From Litomosoides sigmodontis (lineage: Eukaryota > Nematoda > Chromadorea > Rhabditida > Onchocercidae), in the NCBI GenBank assembly GCA_963070105.1, contig OY718803.1, positions 2,648,507-2,712,506 on the forward strand: a DNA stretch of 64,000 nt. Reading direction: 5' to 3'. Each line of letters opens with the position of its first letter. Position 1 is the stretch's first letter. A program made the position numbers and the translations under genes. The notes below the pieces were generated by a model that worked only from the letters and a program-made list of their open reading frames with translations, was not told the origin of the DNA and did not search any database. Shown here one piece after another: positions 13,460 through 54,345 of this stretch.

Positions 13460-14523
13460 AGGGAAAAAACTTTGCCTTAAAGACTAGCTGCGACAATGAA
13501 AGTTTAGTTCATTTTCAGAAAATATCATTTATCAATTTTGGCAACATTTGCGGGAATAATCTATGGTCGATGAAAAATACACGTAAAAAAGAAAAACAAA
13601 AAAAAAAGCCGAACATAATTTTCAAACGAATCTGATTATTGTTTCTCATAAGAAAATGTTGAAAAAAAACGTAAAGTAACATGTTTAAATCAATTAAACT
13701 TTGAAATTTGAATGTTTACGTTAAATTTTAAATGAGGAAATTGTGTTTTCTCTCGCAGAAACAATCATCACTTTTATGGCTCTCACATCTCTCCCCCTAT
13801 CTCCCTCTCTCTCTCTCCCTCTGTAGGCAATTTTTACCTTTTTTAAATATAAGAATTAAATTTTACAATTGATCTTTAAGAAATAATAAGCAACACGAAT
13901 TGACGGAGAGTCAATTTTATATTTGCCCACATTTTTTTTTCAATCTTTATCAATATTCAATGGTGCAATCATATTTGTGCAATTTTTAATTTTTCATTTA
14001 AAATTTATAATTTAATGATAAATTTGCAACTTGCTGAGATTGATAATTAAATCTTGAATTTAGTCACAGCTTTGTGTAATTAATTCAATTGCTAATTTCG
14101 ACATACTTTCAAATAGATAGAACATTATTGTACAGCTCAAGAATTTTTTAAATTTCAAAATTTAACTTCACCTTAGCAAATTTAGACATTCTTTGTATCT
14201 CACGTAAAAAAAATCAGACATTTCATTGTTACGAAATTGCCAAACTATTCGAAAATAGTAATAAATCGATAAAAATTATTAGTACAACTTAAATTTAATA
14301 GAAAAAAGCAAAACATATTAGCAATCTCGATGGTCAGAATAAATTAATTATCATTATATCAATTATCATCGCTAATTGATAGCAAACATTACTTGTGTTG
14401 TTATCTGTGCTATCACCACAATTATCTCTCATCTTCCGTTGTACGTTTTACCGTTTGTAGCAAAAATAATTCGTAAATTACAGTACGTCGCGTAGAATTG
14501 ATTAGTGCAATCATTTGTTCGTA

Positions 14524-43496
<28,973 letters not shown>

Positions 43497-43516
43497 GCAA
43501 CAGTTAAATTTAATTC

Positions 43517-43575
43517 GCACACACGCACACACACACACAGACACACACAGACACACACACACACACACACACACA
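43517..43575. repeat. CA microsatellite after the PLAC exon
   Basis: CA array with CG and CAGA interruptions, starting about 20 bp after the punctin stop codon, so it is probably in the 3' UTR. Confidence 0.95.
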
Positions 43576-45714
43576 AGGAGGAGTTGGCGCAAAGAGACCG
43601 CTTTACCACTTTTACCCATCTTTGGTTCAAAAAAAAAAACTTTTTTCTATTTTCATTTATGGCAGTCGGTTTTCTTTTAAGTGTTTCTTTTCTTGAAGAT
43701 GTTAATTGAGATATTATTATTGTTTTACTAATTATATTATTGATTATCACTGGAATGATCAATGATAATGATAAACACTATTTGTTGCAAGCATTTCTCG
43801 CACATTTGCAAAAAAAAATTTTAGCTAAATAATTTAATGACTTCAAAAAAATTCACTAATTTATACGATGGTAAGAAAAGGAGAGAGAGATTAGAGCAAT
43901 TCTGCATTTTCAACTCTAAATTTGAACATTTCATAAAGAAAATTCAATCTCTCAACACATAATTAATTAGTATCTAAATGTTAAATTATTCATGTGAATT
44001 TTTCACGTTTCTTTGTTAAGAGAAAGAAAAAAACCGACGGAAGGAAATTTTATTTTCAAAAATTTTAATTTAAAAAACAAAATTTTATTACTTATATTTT
44101 TAGTTTCTTCTTACACTTTTCCATTTTATTGTTTCATTCCATTCTCTCAATTTATGCTTCCCTTTTAATTTTCATTTTTATTTTTGAAATTTTTAAATTG
44201 TAAAATATTTGATAGAATTTCTTCCACTAATAGCGAAATATTTTGCTCGAAATTTGTTCACGCTTTCCATACAGCTAATTGTATTTGCGTTTCATTTTGT
44301 TGATAAGATTTACAGTTCGTTGGATTAATTTCACAATGTGATTGTTAACGTAAAATTAGAACGTTAGAAAACATAAAACAATTTTAATTTGATGAAAACG
44401 ATATTTGATCGTGCCGATATTGAAATAACAAATGTATTTGATTATATTAATTAAATAAATGTGTTTACAATTTAAAACATTCTTTTGTGTGTATAATAAT
44501 TGAACTTCTGAATAAAACATTTTTGCTTTTTCGATCATTTGAACAAAAAATATCACTCAAATTTAACGAAGAAAAATTTTATAAATTAAATATGCAAACA
44601 ATATGCTAGCAAGAAATTTTCGCTTCTCTTTTTCTCTAACCTTTCCTTGATTGCCTTACTTCCTTTCGAATTAACCACAAATTTTATATTTCATTTGTGC
44701 TAATAAATTGTCAAAATTCAATTATACCATTTGAACCGTGCTAATTTTCACTCTTTCCTCTATCTGAGATTTTTTTTTTTTTTTTGAAAACGGCAACCTA
44801 TAAGCCCCATCACTCTTCCATTCGTAAAATTATTCTATGCAATTTGTATTTTGTATAATTCCTATATACTCAGCATATTTCATTAGTGCGCAAGAAAAAA
44901 ATTATAAATTACAAGATTTTAATAAGTAAACAGAAGAGCGACATGGTTACAGAATGCCAACCGTACGCAATAAATGAAATTGATATGAAATGGAAATGAA
45001 TAAATGATCGATTAATTGATTGAATTGTTGCAATGAAAATCGACAAATAAAAATTACGTGATGAAATTTCATTTATATTCTTTTCACGTTTTAGTTTGCT
45101 AAAAAATGAACGATTATCAGTTAATTAGGAACAGTTAATATTTGCTAACGTACTAAAGAATTAATAACATAACAATGATTGATTGACGTGTTCATCACGT
45201 ACGTTTCATCCGTTGCACTTATACGATCGTTTTGCCAGCAAACGCTATATGATACGTGCAGCCTAATGCTCAATGATTAAACATGTTTGAAAATGCTGTT
45301 GTTTAGCAATATTTGATTAAATTTTCACTTTCTTCATGGCTCAATTACTTTTTTGCTTTTGTTATAATTGGAATTGGTGAAGCGAGCGAGAAGGTTGATT
45401 TATTGCCATGCAAATGGAACTGAATTCACTGATAAACTGAATTCTCTGTTTCATAAATGTTGAAGTATAATGTAAGCAATAGCGAATGACACGTCACGAT
45501 GCAACCTATCTAAAGCGGCGACACACGCAGTGATGATGACAATGGTTGTTGCTATTGAAAAATTTTTTAAAATTTAACTGCAATATCGAGAGAAGAGAAG
45601 GATGAGGTAAGCGAATGAATGAATAGTGGCGAGTGTGTGGGTGTTGTCAAATGAATTTTAACTAAATTATAATTTTACGCTACAACTAGCGACAAAAAAA
45701 GCACCAGTTGTGAT
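43576..45714. other. intergenic, no gene seen
   Basis: AT-rich sequence between the punctin stop and zinc-finger repeat copy B. It has GA and T-rich tracts but no supported exon. The punctin 3' UTR extends an unknown distance into it. Confidence 0.55.
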
Positions 45715-46900
45715 GCAAAAGTGCTGTTAGCACTCTTTGTTTGATCATCGATCGCACCGTTTATTGAAATGCGTAAAAATGATCCCTTTTTGTTAATGTT
45801 GTTGGATACGGTTGGCTCATTATTTTGTAGCAAAAATTTCACGGTGCATACCTATCATACTTTGACGATTGCGTTGTCGCTTCAGGCAATTGCGATTATT
45901 AATGACGTCGCTACCGCGCTATCTCAGAATGTTCACGTTGCTGTCGTTATACGTCGCACAAGTAACGGTATGTGAACGAAGACATTAAGTTGCAGTGTGT
46001 AGAAGTTAGGGAGAAAATGATTTGTAAGTTTGAGTAGCGAATTGCTCTAACTCTAAGCAATCCATTTAGACACTTTTAGATTGGACGGCGAAATCTTCAA
46101 ATTTAACGGTTCTTCCGAGCAATGTTTTCGATTGTCAGAGCTAGGAGGTCTGTGACGACATAAATTAAGGAACCGTTTTGGGCTATTTCAGGTCTCAATT
46201 GGTGACGATTTGCGAATGCAATCACAATTAGGAAACAATAGCGGAGGAGTAAGGAAATACACAGTCGAAGACGTTGAAGCACACCGAAAGCAATTCAAAT
46301 GTCAGCCATACGACAAGCAATTAAGGTATGCAAATGGTCTGCCTGACCGATGGATGATTGGCACTGGTCAAAAACCTTTGATTGATATGCAAACTGTTCC
46401 ATCTGTGAAGCTATGAGAAAGCACATAGTGAGTGCAACTTTGGCATGTGACATATGTTACAGGCAATTGAAAGATAGAGGACACTTGGCATTCCATCTGA
46501 AGCCTACGACAGCAAATAATCATGGAAAACTTCTCCAGTGTTACCTGTGCGATATGAGATTTGTAAAATTTAATAGTCTGAGGAAACACTTTGAGACGCA
46601 TATACCGCAGCTCTTCAGAGGCATTGAATTTGATAACGAAGTGAGTCGAAATTTTGCCCTATCGAAGGTGCGTATAACACGCAAGGATATCACTGCAATA
46701 CCATATTCCACGCAGATGGCAAATAATATTAAAGCTACGGATGTGTTAATAAAACAAATTTTGTCTGCAACAGCTCATTATGATACTGTAATGGTGTGAA
46801 TTAATTTTTTTCCTTTTTTAGTTAATTATTTCTTCGATTGAATGTCAATTACTCATCCTCTTACAGTAGGTATTTCTATAAGCGTTGTAAAATATTTCGT
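45715..46900 (+). pseudogene. decayed C2H2 zinc-finger repeat, copy B
   Basis: The left part (about 45735-46200) is the reverse complement of the blocks in copies A and C. After a TTTCAG at about 46190, a frame from 46210 encodes a decayed finger (FKCQPYDKQLRYANGL) and a linker-like TGQKP, where the second zinc Cys has become Tyr. It then stops at 46416. The +1 frame continues the coding sense with NCSICEAMRKH, ACDICYRQLKDRGHLAFH and a fully canonical finger LQCYLCDMRFVKFNSLRKH, ending at 46799. A one-base shift near 46375 would explain the break. So this is a zinc-finger pseudogene with at least one intact finger, unless an unrecognised intron repairs the frame. Confidence 0.6.
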
Positions 46901-49168
46901 CGCATTACTGTACCATCCTATGGATAGTACCACGCGACAACGGACGTGATATTACAGTAAGATTCCACTGATCTGATTTCAGTGATGTCTGTGTCGGCAT
47001 GAAGAAATGCAATTTGATCCGTAGAGCATTAAATTAAATTATATGCTTACTGCTAACATAGCCCATTCATCTTTTGTTCATTATTTTTGCACTAAATGTT
47101 AAAAATGATTAATGCAATTGAAATGGAAACGTTGAGTTCTAATTTCACTGCACCTTCTTTCGTTTTTATTTTTGCTCTCAAATTTTACGCTCTATTTGAA
47201 TTCACTGTAGTGAGCAGCTCATTGTAAGTTTTTCTTTCGATGATCAATCATCGTGTTAGCTTAGAGTATATGTGAAAGAGCAAAAAAAAATTAGAAAACA
47301 GACTGTTAGTTTAATAAAATTAACAAAAAAAAAAAGAAATCAATAATTGTATTTTTTTTTCTAAAGTTTTTTTGTTTCATAATAAATTTTTTTTTGTGTA
47401 ATGGAATAATTTAAAAAAATTTCATGTAGCATGGTAGCACAGAGATGTTTCTGACTAGGAAGAAGCTGGAATGATAGACGGAACGTGTGGCGGAATTTGT
47501 CGTTGGAGAGCGACTGATAGGAATTAGTGGTTAGTAAGTTAGCACATTGGAATTTCATCCAACACAGTGAAATTTCTTTACTTCGTCAGCAATACACTGC
47601 TCGTAATGCTGATAAGCTTGTACCACCACCAATTAACATCAGCACTATTGGTCACTATTAGTGAAATTAAAATAAAATTTGCACCCATCTGAGTGGTGCA
47701 AGGTAAAACGATAGTCAGAACATAAAGTTGCATCACCAATGTATTGTGTGTAAATCGAATTTCGCATTTCATGCTATTATTTTTGTCATTATTTTACACT
47801 TTATACTTTTTAAATGATAGTAAATTTTGTTGATATTTGGATAGAAATTAATTAACAAATGAAAAATGTTTTGTAGGACAGTCAGACAAAACATGTAGCT
47901 ACGTGTTTCGTCACGTAATCATAAGTTTTTCTTCTTCATTTTTTTACAATCACGTATCCGAATTGCAACAAATATTGTAGCGGTATCGATTTTTTTTTAA
48001 TTCATCCTAATTAACAGCAACAATCTTAGTGCTTTCTCTCACCTTATTCATTGTTTTTCCTCAAAAAAAAAAGCGAAAATTACACATTTGTAGATAAGTG
48101 GGTTAAATGTAGTATGAAGGCAGTATCGATAAAATTAATTTAAAATATAAAATTGCTTTTTTTTCAATTTTTTTGTTTATAAAAACGTTAAAGATACTAT
48201 TGTGGGTGTTGGTGTTAAAGTTATTGTCGCTAGTCCGTCCACTTTTGCATGAATCGATCGATCGGTGGAAGAAAATGAAGTGATGATGAGCGTGGAATTT
48301 CCTAAGTGACCACTGCCTTGACAACGATAGCGACCAACGATAGCAACTTATGGCTGACGTCACGTAACGAATCGTCATGGAAATGAGTGAATTTGTTGAA
48401 ATTCATAGCTTTTGTTCTGTTTTTCTCCTTCGCTTCTTCTCCCGTTTGTTGAAAATAATTTCATCGAGTCATTAATCTATCCAGCTTTTATAGATTTCAT
48501 TATGAATGTCAATTATTTCGAAAAATTTTTAACATGAATGAAAGCAGAAGGAAAAGACTTCGAAGGAAAAGACTTAGCAAAAGACTTGAAGGAAATCGTT
48601 TGAAAGGTTTTAAAATGCACATAAACAGAAAATAGTTAAATAAATAATTAATTTTAATTTTTCTATCATTTAAGTTCTTAATGTTCGTTTTTCCTTTCTG
48701 CTATGAACATTTCATATGCATTTGTGAATTTGTACGACCAAATTCTTCTCATCGAACCGATATTTCATAATTGTCAGATATTAAGCAAAAATTTATTTCT
48801 GATAAAATGACTTATTCTTTATTAGCTCCCTTTTTTTTGCTAAGCAATTCACGCATTAGTCTTAGACGCATTCAATTTGATTGCAAATTTCTTTTTCCAT
48901 ATAATTGCAAAGATGAGTTTCCATTCAATAATAATAATTATTTTTTGAGCCAATCACTATTAGCTGTTGCGAAATAAGTGGAAATTCTTTGCTAGAAAAA
49001 TAATTTTTTTCTAAAATTTATCATTTTTTTTCCTTTGTGAGCAGTTCATTAATCTATTTATGCCAAGAACTTTCAAAATTTTGCTGCGATTTTTCTATAT
49101 TACACTAAGTTCTATGTCACAGTAATATTACAGTAAGGGACGTTACGGTAGACTATAGTAATCCGTAT
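46901..49168. other. intergenic region with a weak minus-strand GPCR-like remnant
   Basis: Mostly AT-rich. At 47361-47558 a minus-strand frame contains SNDKFRHTFRLSFQ, resembling the helix 8 segment after TM7 of neuropeptide-type GPCRs. The next minus-strand frame (47578-47772) is hydrophobic. The two are out of frame and no NPxxY is seen, so this is at most a remnant. An upstream exon of the plus-strand GPCR could also lie here. Confidence 0.35.
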
Positions 49169-51665
49169 ATGAGAAGTGCTAATCTACAAACAACAACGAT
49201 TGTTCTAATTGGATTATTTGCAATTTTTTCAGCTTTTTTGAATGTAGTACTGTTGATTACGATACTTTTGAGGTAATTTCATCAGTTTTTTCCGAAATTT
49301 TTGTTATTTTGAAGTGAGATAACATCACTTCAATCTTTGAAAGCAAATTATTTTCCATGGAGTGATACGATCGGTATACATAAATGACATGGCATGAAAA
49401 ATATCTTCCTTTTCACTCTCTTTCTCTTTCTAAATAGTGTAATAATATTAAGGGATATAAGTGATAATTTCATTCAGTTCTAATTTCAGTATCAATCAAC
49501 TACTATTACTTATTTGATTTTTTTTTGCAGTCCGAAACTCCGATCATTTCAACTTTTTGTGCTATTTTGTAATTTGGCTATATTGAATATATTTAATATA
49601 TTATGCTGTATGTTCGTATCACTTCTGTTCATTATCAATGATAAGTGGTTTTCCGATATGATGCTATGTCGTTGGAGTGCAACACTTGAGCAGGTACTTT
49701 TATATTGCTGCAAATTATTTTGAATTGCTCAAATCTTTCCCAAAAATGTTTCAGCTTTGTTTCTTTTTGCATTTTAATTATTAATGAATTTAATTCTCTC
49801 TAAAAGCTATCTATCATTTCGCACCTGTTACATGGTTGCTGGTGTTCTCCTCCCGTACCATTTCTATATTATTTCAAATTTATTTCATTTCTACCACATG
49901 TTATCATTCCTTGGAACTACTAAATGATCACTAAAATATGAGTTATCCTAAATGTCTTTGTGAGTTTCATTTGCATAATTACAGGTAATTAGTAGTATAA
50001 GATGATATTGTAGTTTATCAGTACAGAATTACTGATGAGTATGATGCTGATGGCTATTGAACGTTCGATCGTCTCATATTTTCCAAATCAATTAATATTC
50101 AAACGTTGGCGAACATTGGCGCTCATTATTGGTTTATGGGCAATAGGCATTTGTTTAGCAATACCTTTGCTCACAGAGAATATGCCTGTCAAACCTTATG
50201 AATTTCGTTTTAATTGCAATATTGACAGGTAGCTTATTCTAAATGTCTATTTAATTTTAGCCTAAATTTTTAATTTTAGCTCGAATGAATTTTTGATTTT
50301 TTATTTTCGCTTGCAAAAAATGATAATGCAGCATATGCACTTGAAATGATGTAATAAAATGAGTGATAGGCGTATTTGTGCTAATTGGAAATTAATTTCT
50401 TTTAATATGTGTTTTAATGGTGCAAAATATTTTTTTGCAGAAAATTAGCGATATGATTGCAATTGAAAGAGCTTTAATAGCTAAATTATTAAATTTTTTT
50501 TTGTTAAAAATTTACAAATGTTTTACAATTTATTCAAATAACTAGTAGCACATATTGTAATCGTAGAAGTGATGAATGAATAGTACTACCGTAGTGAAAT
50601 GTATAGGAAGATAAAAATTGCAGGAACGTACCAATCTTATATCCGATAGCGCACCTGCTAATTTACGGTATCTGTCTCATTATCGTATTGATTTGCTACG
50701 CGGCTCTTTTATCACCTAATAATCGATACAAAGATCAAGCACTACCGATAGCGTACACGTTTGAAGTTTACCACAGTAATGGAAGTCTTTCGAAACTCGT
50801 GCTACTTCTCATCATTTTATTTGTTCTACTTTATGGACCATATTTGCTATTGAACTTTTTCATACAGGTAATTTTTAATTTTAATTTCAACTTATTGGAA
50901 ATTCTTTTTGAAAAAGAAATGATACGCTTAAATAGTACATTCTGCGAACTTATAGTTTATTAAATCTATTTATAACTTGTACTAAATTTCATTCCGTTCT
51001 ACGTATAAATTTTGTCATGCGTTCCTTTTTTTCTTAATTTCATAATATGAACGAACTCTAATTGGTACGATATGATCAATGTCATTAATTTATGTTGAAA
51101 AATTTATTTTAAAATTTAACTCGTGTAATTTTATTGTCTTTTTGAAATGCAAGTTTGAGTGAGATTTTCATTAAGACTGATAATTCATTGAGACGCTCAG
51201 TAGGAGGACTCTGAAATATGAATTTTAATATACAACCTCTTCAAATATGCATGTATGTGTGCGCAAAAAATGGAGTAACGTTGCGATCAGTAATTTCAGA
51301 TTCAAAATAGTAATGAAATGTTGATGAATGATTATGCATTCGAAATACCGCCAGACGGTGATATCATGCTAAATTGGTTGCGTTTCATGTATCCGCTCCT
51401 AGCACCAATTCTAGTAAGCATGCTTCATCAAATACTGAAGAGAAAAAATATTGAAATGAACATTTGAAAAATGAAAAAGTTGAAGAACTAAAATGAAATG
51501 AGAAGGAATCGAAAGAAAAAAATTTTTAAAAAACAAAAAAAGTTGAAAAATGAAAAAGTGAAAAATTGAAGGTAAATTGAACACCACACACAATTACAGA
51601 TATATGCATCATGTGCTGAAATCTGGCTTCAGCTACAACGATGTATATTTTGTTGCAAATCGTAA
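49169..51665 (+). CDS. orphan class A (rhodopsin-like) GPCR (6 exons, about 301 aa)
   Basis: Exons: 49169-49272, 49531-49693, 50014-50228, 50624-50867, 51300-51413 and 51600-51665; all GT-AG and in phase, stop at 51663-51665. Seven hydrophobic segments are seen. TM1 has the core Asn (FLNVVLL). TM2 has LAILN in place of LAxxD. ECL1 has Trp, and Cys81 at the start of TM3 pairs with the ECL2 Cys (FNCN). TM3 ends AIERS in place of DRY. TM4 has Trp (GLWAIG), TM5 YPIA, TM6 LYGPY without the usual CWxP, and TM7 YPLLAPILIY in place of NPxxY. The tail is short with three Cys (295, 298, 299), likely palmitoylated. The first ATG is taken as start. The frame is open for 18 codons upstream, with AG acceptors at about 49120 and 49136, so an earlier exon adding extracellular residues is possible. 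Ligand unknown; a peptide is a guess. Confidence 0.82.
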
Positions 51666-52544
51666 GCACTTCCACTCGAACAGTATTCAAATCATCAAGG
51701 TTCAAATAAATATTTCATTACAAAAATTTCATAAAAATTTTTTCACATTCACTTTGTTTTTTTTCCGCCCTCACTAATTTATTGCATTATTCGTTGGCAA
51801 CTTTCTTTTCCTTTTTTTTTCTTTTTTTGTTGTTGCTTTTCATTATTTAAGTAACGCGTTTCGATCGGTGTATTTGAAATAAAAATTTACAGTTAATTGA
51901 TCTTGAGAGGAGAAATTGCTAGCAATTGATAAACGATTCCTATATAGTATCCAATTATTAATTTTTAAGTTATTCAATAATTGGTGCGTAGGTGTAGCAC
52001 TCGCTAATATTATAACTGTTTTTTATATCAATCTAAAACATGCACGTGATTTCAATTGCATTGTGAACGATCAATAAGAGAATTTATTAGTGGCAACTAC
52101 TTGAGAAAAAAAATTCTCAAAAAATTACAAACCATAGTTTTTTTGTAATGGAAGGAATAATTTTGAAGCATTCTTGGCATAAAGAAATAGCTGTTGTTGA
52201 TAGCTGAAATAATCGGCATGCATCCGAAATTCCGAAATTCATCCGGTTACTACACAAAGGAAATGGTGTGAAGTGATGGTGAAGTGAAAATTACTACACA
52301 AAGGAAATTACTGCCCTCTGATTTTGTTCAGTCCATAGAAAGTATAATTTATTGGAGCAGATAAAATCAATTTTGCTAAAAAAAAGAAGCTAAAATTGAC
52401 TTTTGCACTTTTTTTTGATATCATTTCGAAGTTAAATTAATCCATTGAGCGACTTAATTATGCAACAGCAAAAAAAGAAAAAGGAAAAATCAACCTCATC
52501 TACGTATTGAGCAGTCGGAATCATTTTTTTTTCCTCTGTAGCAC
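51666..52544. other. intergenic, no supported gene
   Basis: AT-rich sequence after the GPCR stop. A plus-strand frame of about 55 codons without Met near 51910-52077 has no splice or domain support and is probably chance. Confidence 0.5.
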
Positions 52545-52706
52545 CGATCTGTTGCTAATTATTTTGTCTCAAATTAACGATAAGCGTACAAAAGCACTAC
52601 CGCAACTGTTTTTTACTATTGTAACCCACATGATGAAACATATCAATGAAAAAATGTTACGTGCTGCTCAACAAAAGTGTAAAATTTTTGGCACAATGAT
52701 GGATTT
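52545..52706 (+). CDS. possible isolated exon of unknown gene
   Basis: A frame preceded by a good acceptor (TTCCTCTGTAG) encodes TDLLLIILSQINDKRTKALP, then FFTIVTHMMKHINEKMLRAA and AQQKC. A possible donor (GATTTTG then GTGTAA) follows; otherwise the frame stops at 52719. The amino-acid pattern looks like helical protein rather than translated AT noise. I do not recognise the family and find no partner exons nearby, so it may be a pseudogene fragment. Confidence 0.35.
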
Positions 52707-52899
52707 TGGTGTAATTTGAATTATTGTAATTAACATTATCGTAATTCATACGCATGTTTGCTACTGTAATTCACAGTAGTAAAAAAGTAGACAAGAATTA
52801 CGATAGACGAACGATACATCATGTGTTGCACAGTAAAAGTATCAACTTGTTAAACGCAATGAAACTATTGTTGGGAAGTGTTTTGCGTGTGCATGCTGT

Positions 52900-54345
52900 T
52901 TGCGCTGCAAAATTGCGCTACCGATGATGTATCGTACTTTTTTCAGAAAGCGAGTATTTCATTTCTTTCCCTTCCTTCACTTCTCTTCTCAAACCTCTCT
53001 CTTCCGTTGTTTCAAGCAAAAAATTTTGGTTGAAATGAGTTGGAGTTGAGTTACGACCATATATGCCTGTCGCACAAATTCCTGTTATCAATGTCATCTT
53101 CAATCCATTGGTGGTGTTGGCTACGTCAAGATCGATTTTGCTTACCACTTCAAAATTAGTTCACAAATCACTTTACTTTTTTTAAATGATCACGTAACGG
53201 TGGTGGAAAATAGTAGAGAATACAACTTACTACAATACTATTGTTGTGGACAAGAAATTACTCCTTTTCTTAATAAGTGTGTCGCAATTACTCGTTTTAA
53301 TATTGACGTACGTAGGAAGCTTAATGTGAAGCAATACATCGTATCACAATCTCTGCCTATCTTCAAATTCACACCAATCTCCCCATATGAGTTCGAACTT
53401 CCGGAGTTCCATCCGTCGATGATTGAGCAGAGCGCAGAGACGTCTAAATCGTCTATTACACGCAACACATTTGTAAGGCATATGGTCGGTACTGTTTTGA
53501 TGGTTGACGTTTTGGGATTGTTTACTGTATATGTGATTGCCGAGCGGTGCCTTGCGTGCTTGAACATCGTCGTATGCAGCAGCTTTTGCCTTGTCGATAT
53601 TCCGCTGAGTGGTAGGTGACTCGTCCACTGGCAATTCGCCATTAATTGTTACCTAAAATAGCCTGAAATTGTTAGTTTATGCATGCGAATCTTATTTAAA
53701 TTTCGAAATTAATAGCATCTCGGAAAAATTACCTGTTAGCAGGTCACCGCTAATTGTGACCTGAAATAACGGAAAGCAGTTTCTTAATTTATGTTATCAC
53801 AGACCTCCTAGCTCTGATAATCGGAAACATTACTCGGAAGAACCGTTAAATTTGAAGATTTCGCCGTCCAATCTAAAAGTGTCTAAATGAATTGCTTAGA
53901 GTTAGGGCGATTTGCTACTCAAACTTACAAATCATTACCGTTTGTGCTTGGAAAATCATTTTCTCCCTAACTTCTACACACCGCAACTTAATGTCTTCGT
54001 TCACATACCGTTACTTGTGCGACGTATAACGACGGCAACGTGAACATTATGAGATAGTACGGTAGCGACGTCATCAATAATCGCAATTGCCTGAGGTGAC
54101 AGTGGAACCGCCAAAGTGAGCTAGCTATGCTCCGTGAAATGAAATTCGTTGAGTGATAGCAAACGAATCCAACAATTCTGTCGACGGTGTAGTAGCAGGA
54201 TGCATGCATGCACGCCTTATAATCGATGGTCAGATAAGACTCTTAGTGCATTTGCATAATATTCCTTACTTCACCGCAACAGTCGAATATTGTTGCGTTG
54301 CATAATTATAATTCAATTCAAATGCATTCAAAAGCAGTAGCACAG
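52900..54345 (-). pseudogene. decayed C2H2 zinc-finger repeat, copy C
   Basis: Same family and orientation as copy A. The block at about 53787-54110 is nearly identical to 8165-8460. The block at 53050-53220 matches 7430-7610. The right end (54220-54340) matches 8550-8665. A minus-strand frame at 53634-53344 encodes YKCVACNRRFRRLCALLNH, a C2H2 finger whose second His is lost, preceded by an Ala/Lys-rich segment. A longer overlapping minus-strand frame (53642-53238) is out of frame with it. Broken fingers and frames point to a dead copy. Confidence 0.6.

Larger units (their letters stand above)
8731..14523. other. 5.8-kb intergenic region upstream of the punctin-like gene
   Basis: Very AT-rich sequence between repeat copy A and the signal-peptide exon at 14524. 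It contains homopolymer T/A runs, CT tracts near 12924-12974 and 13786-13824, and two G-tracts (11236, 13441). I found no exon with convincing splice sites or domain content. It must hold the 5' UTR and promoter of the downstream plus-strand gene, but no element can be named. Confidence 0.55.
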
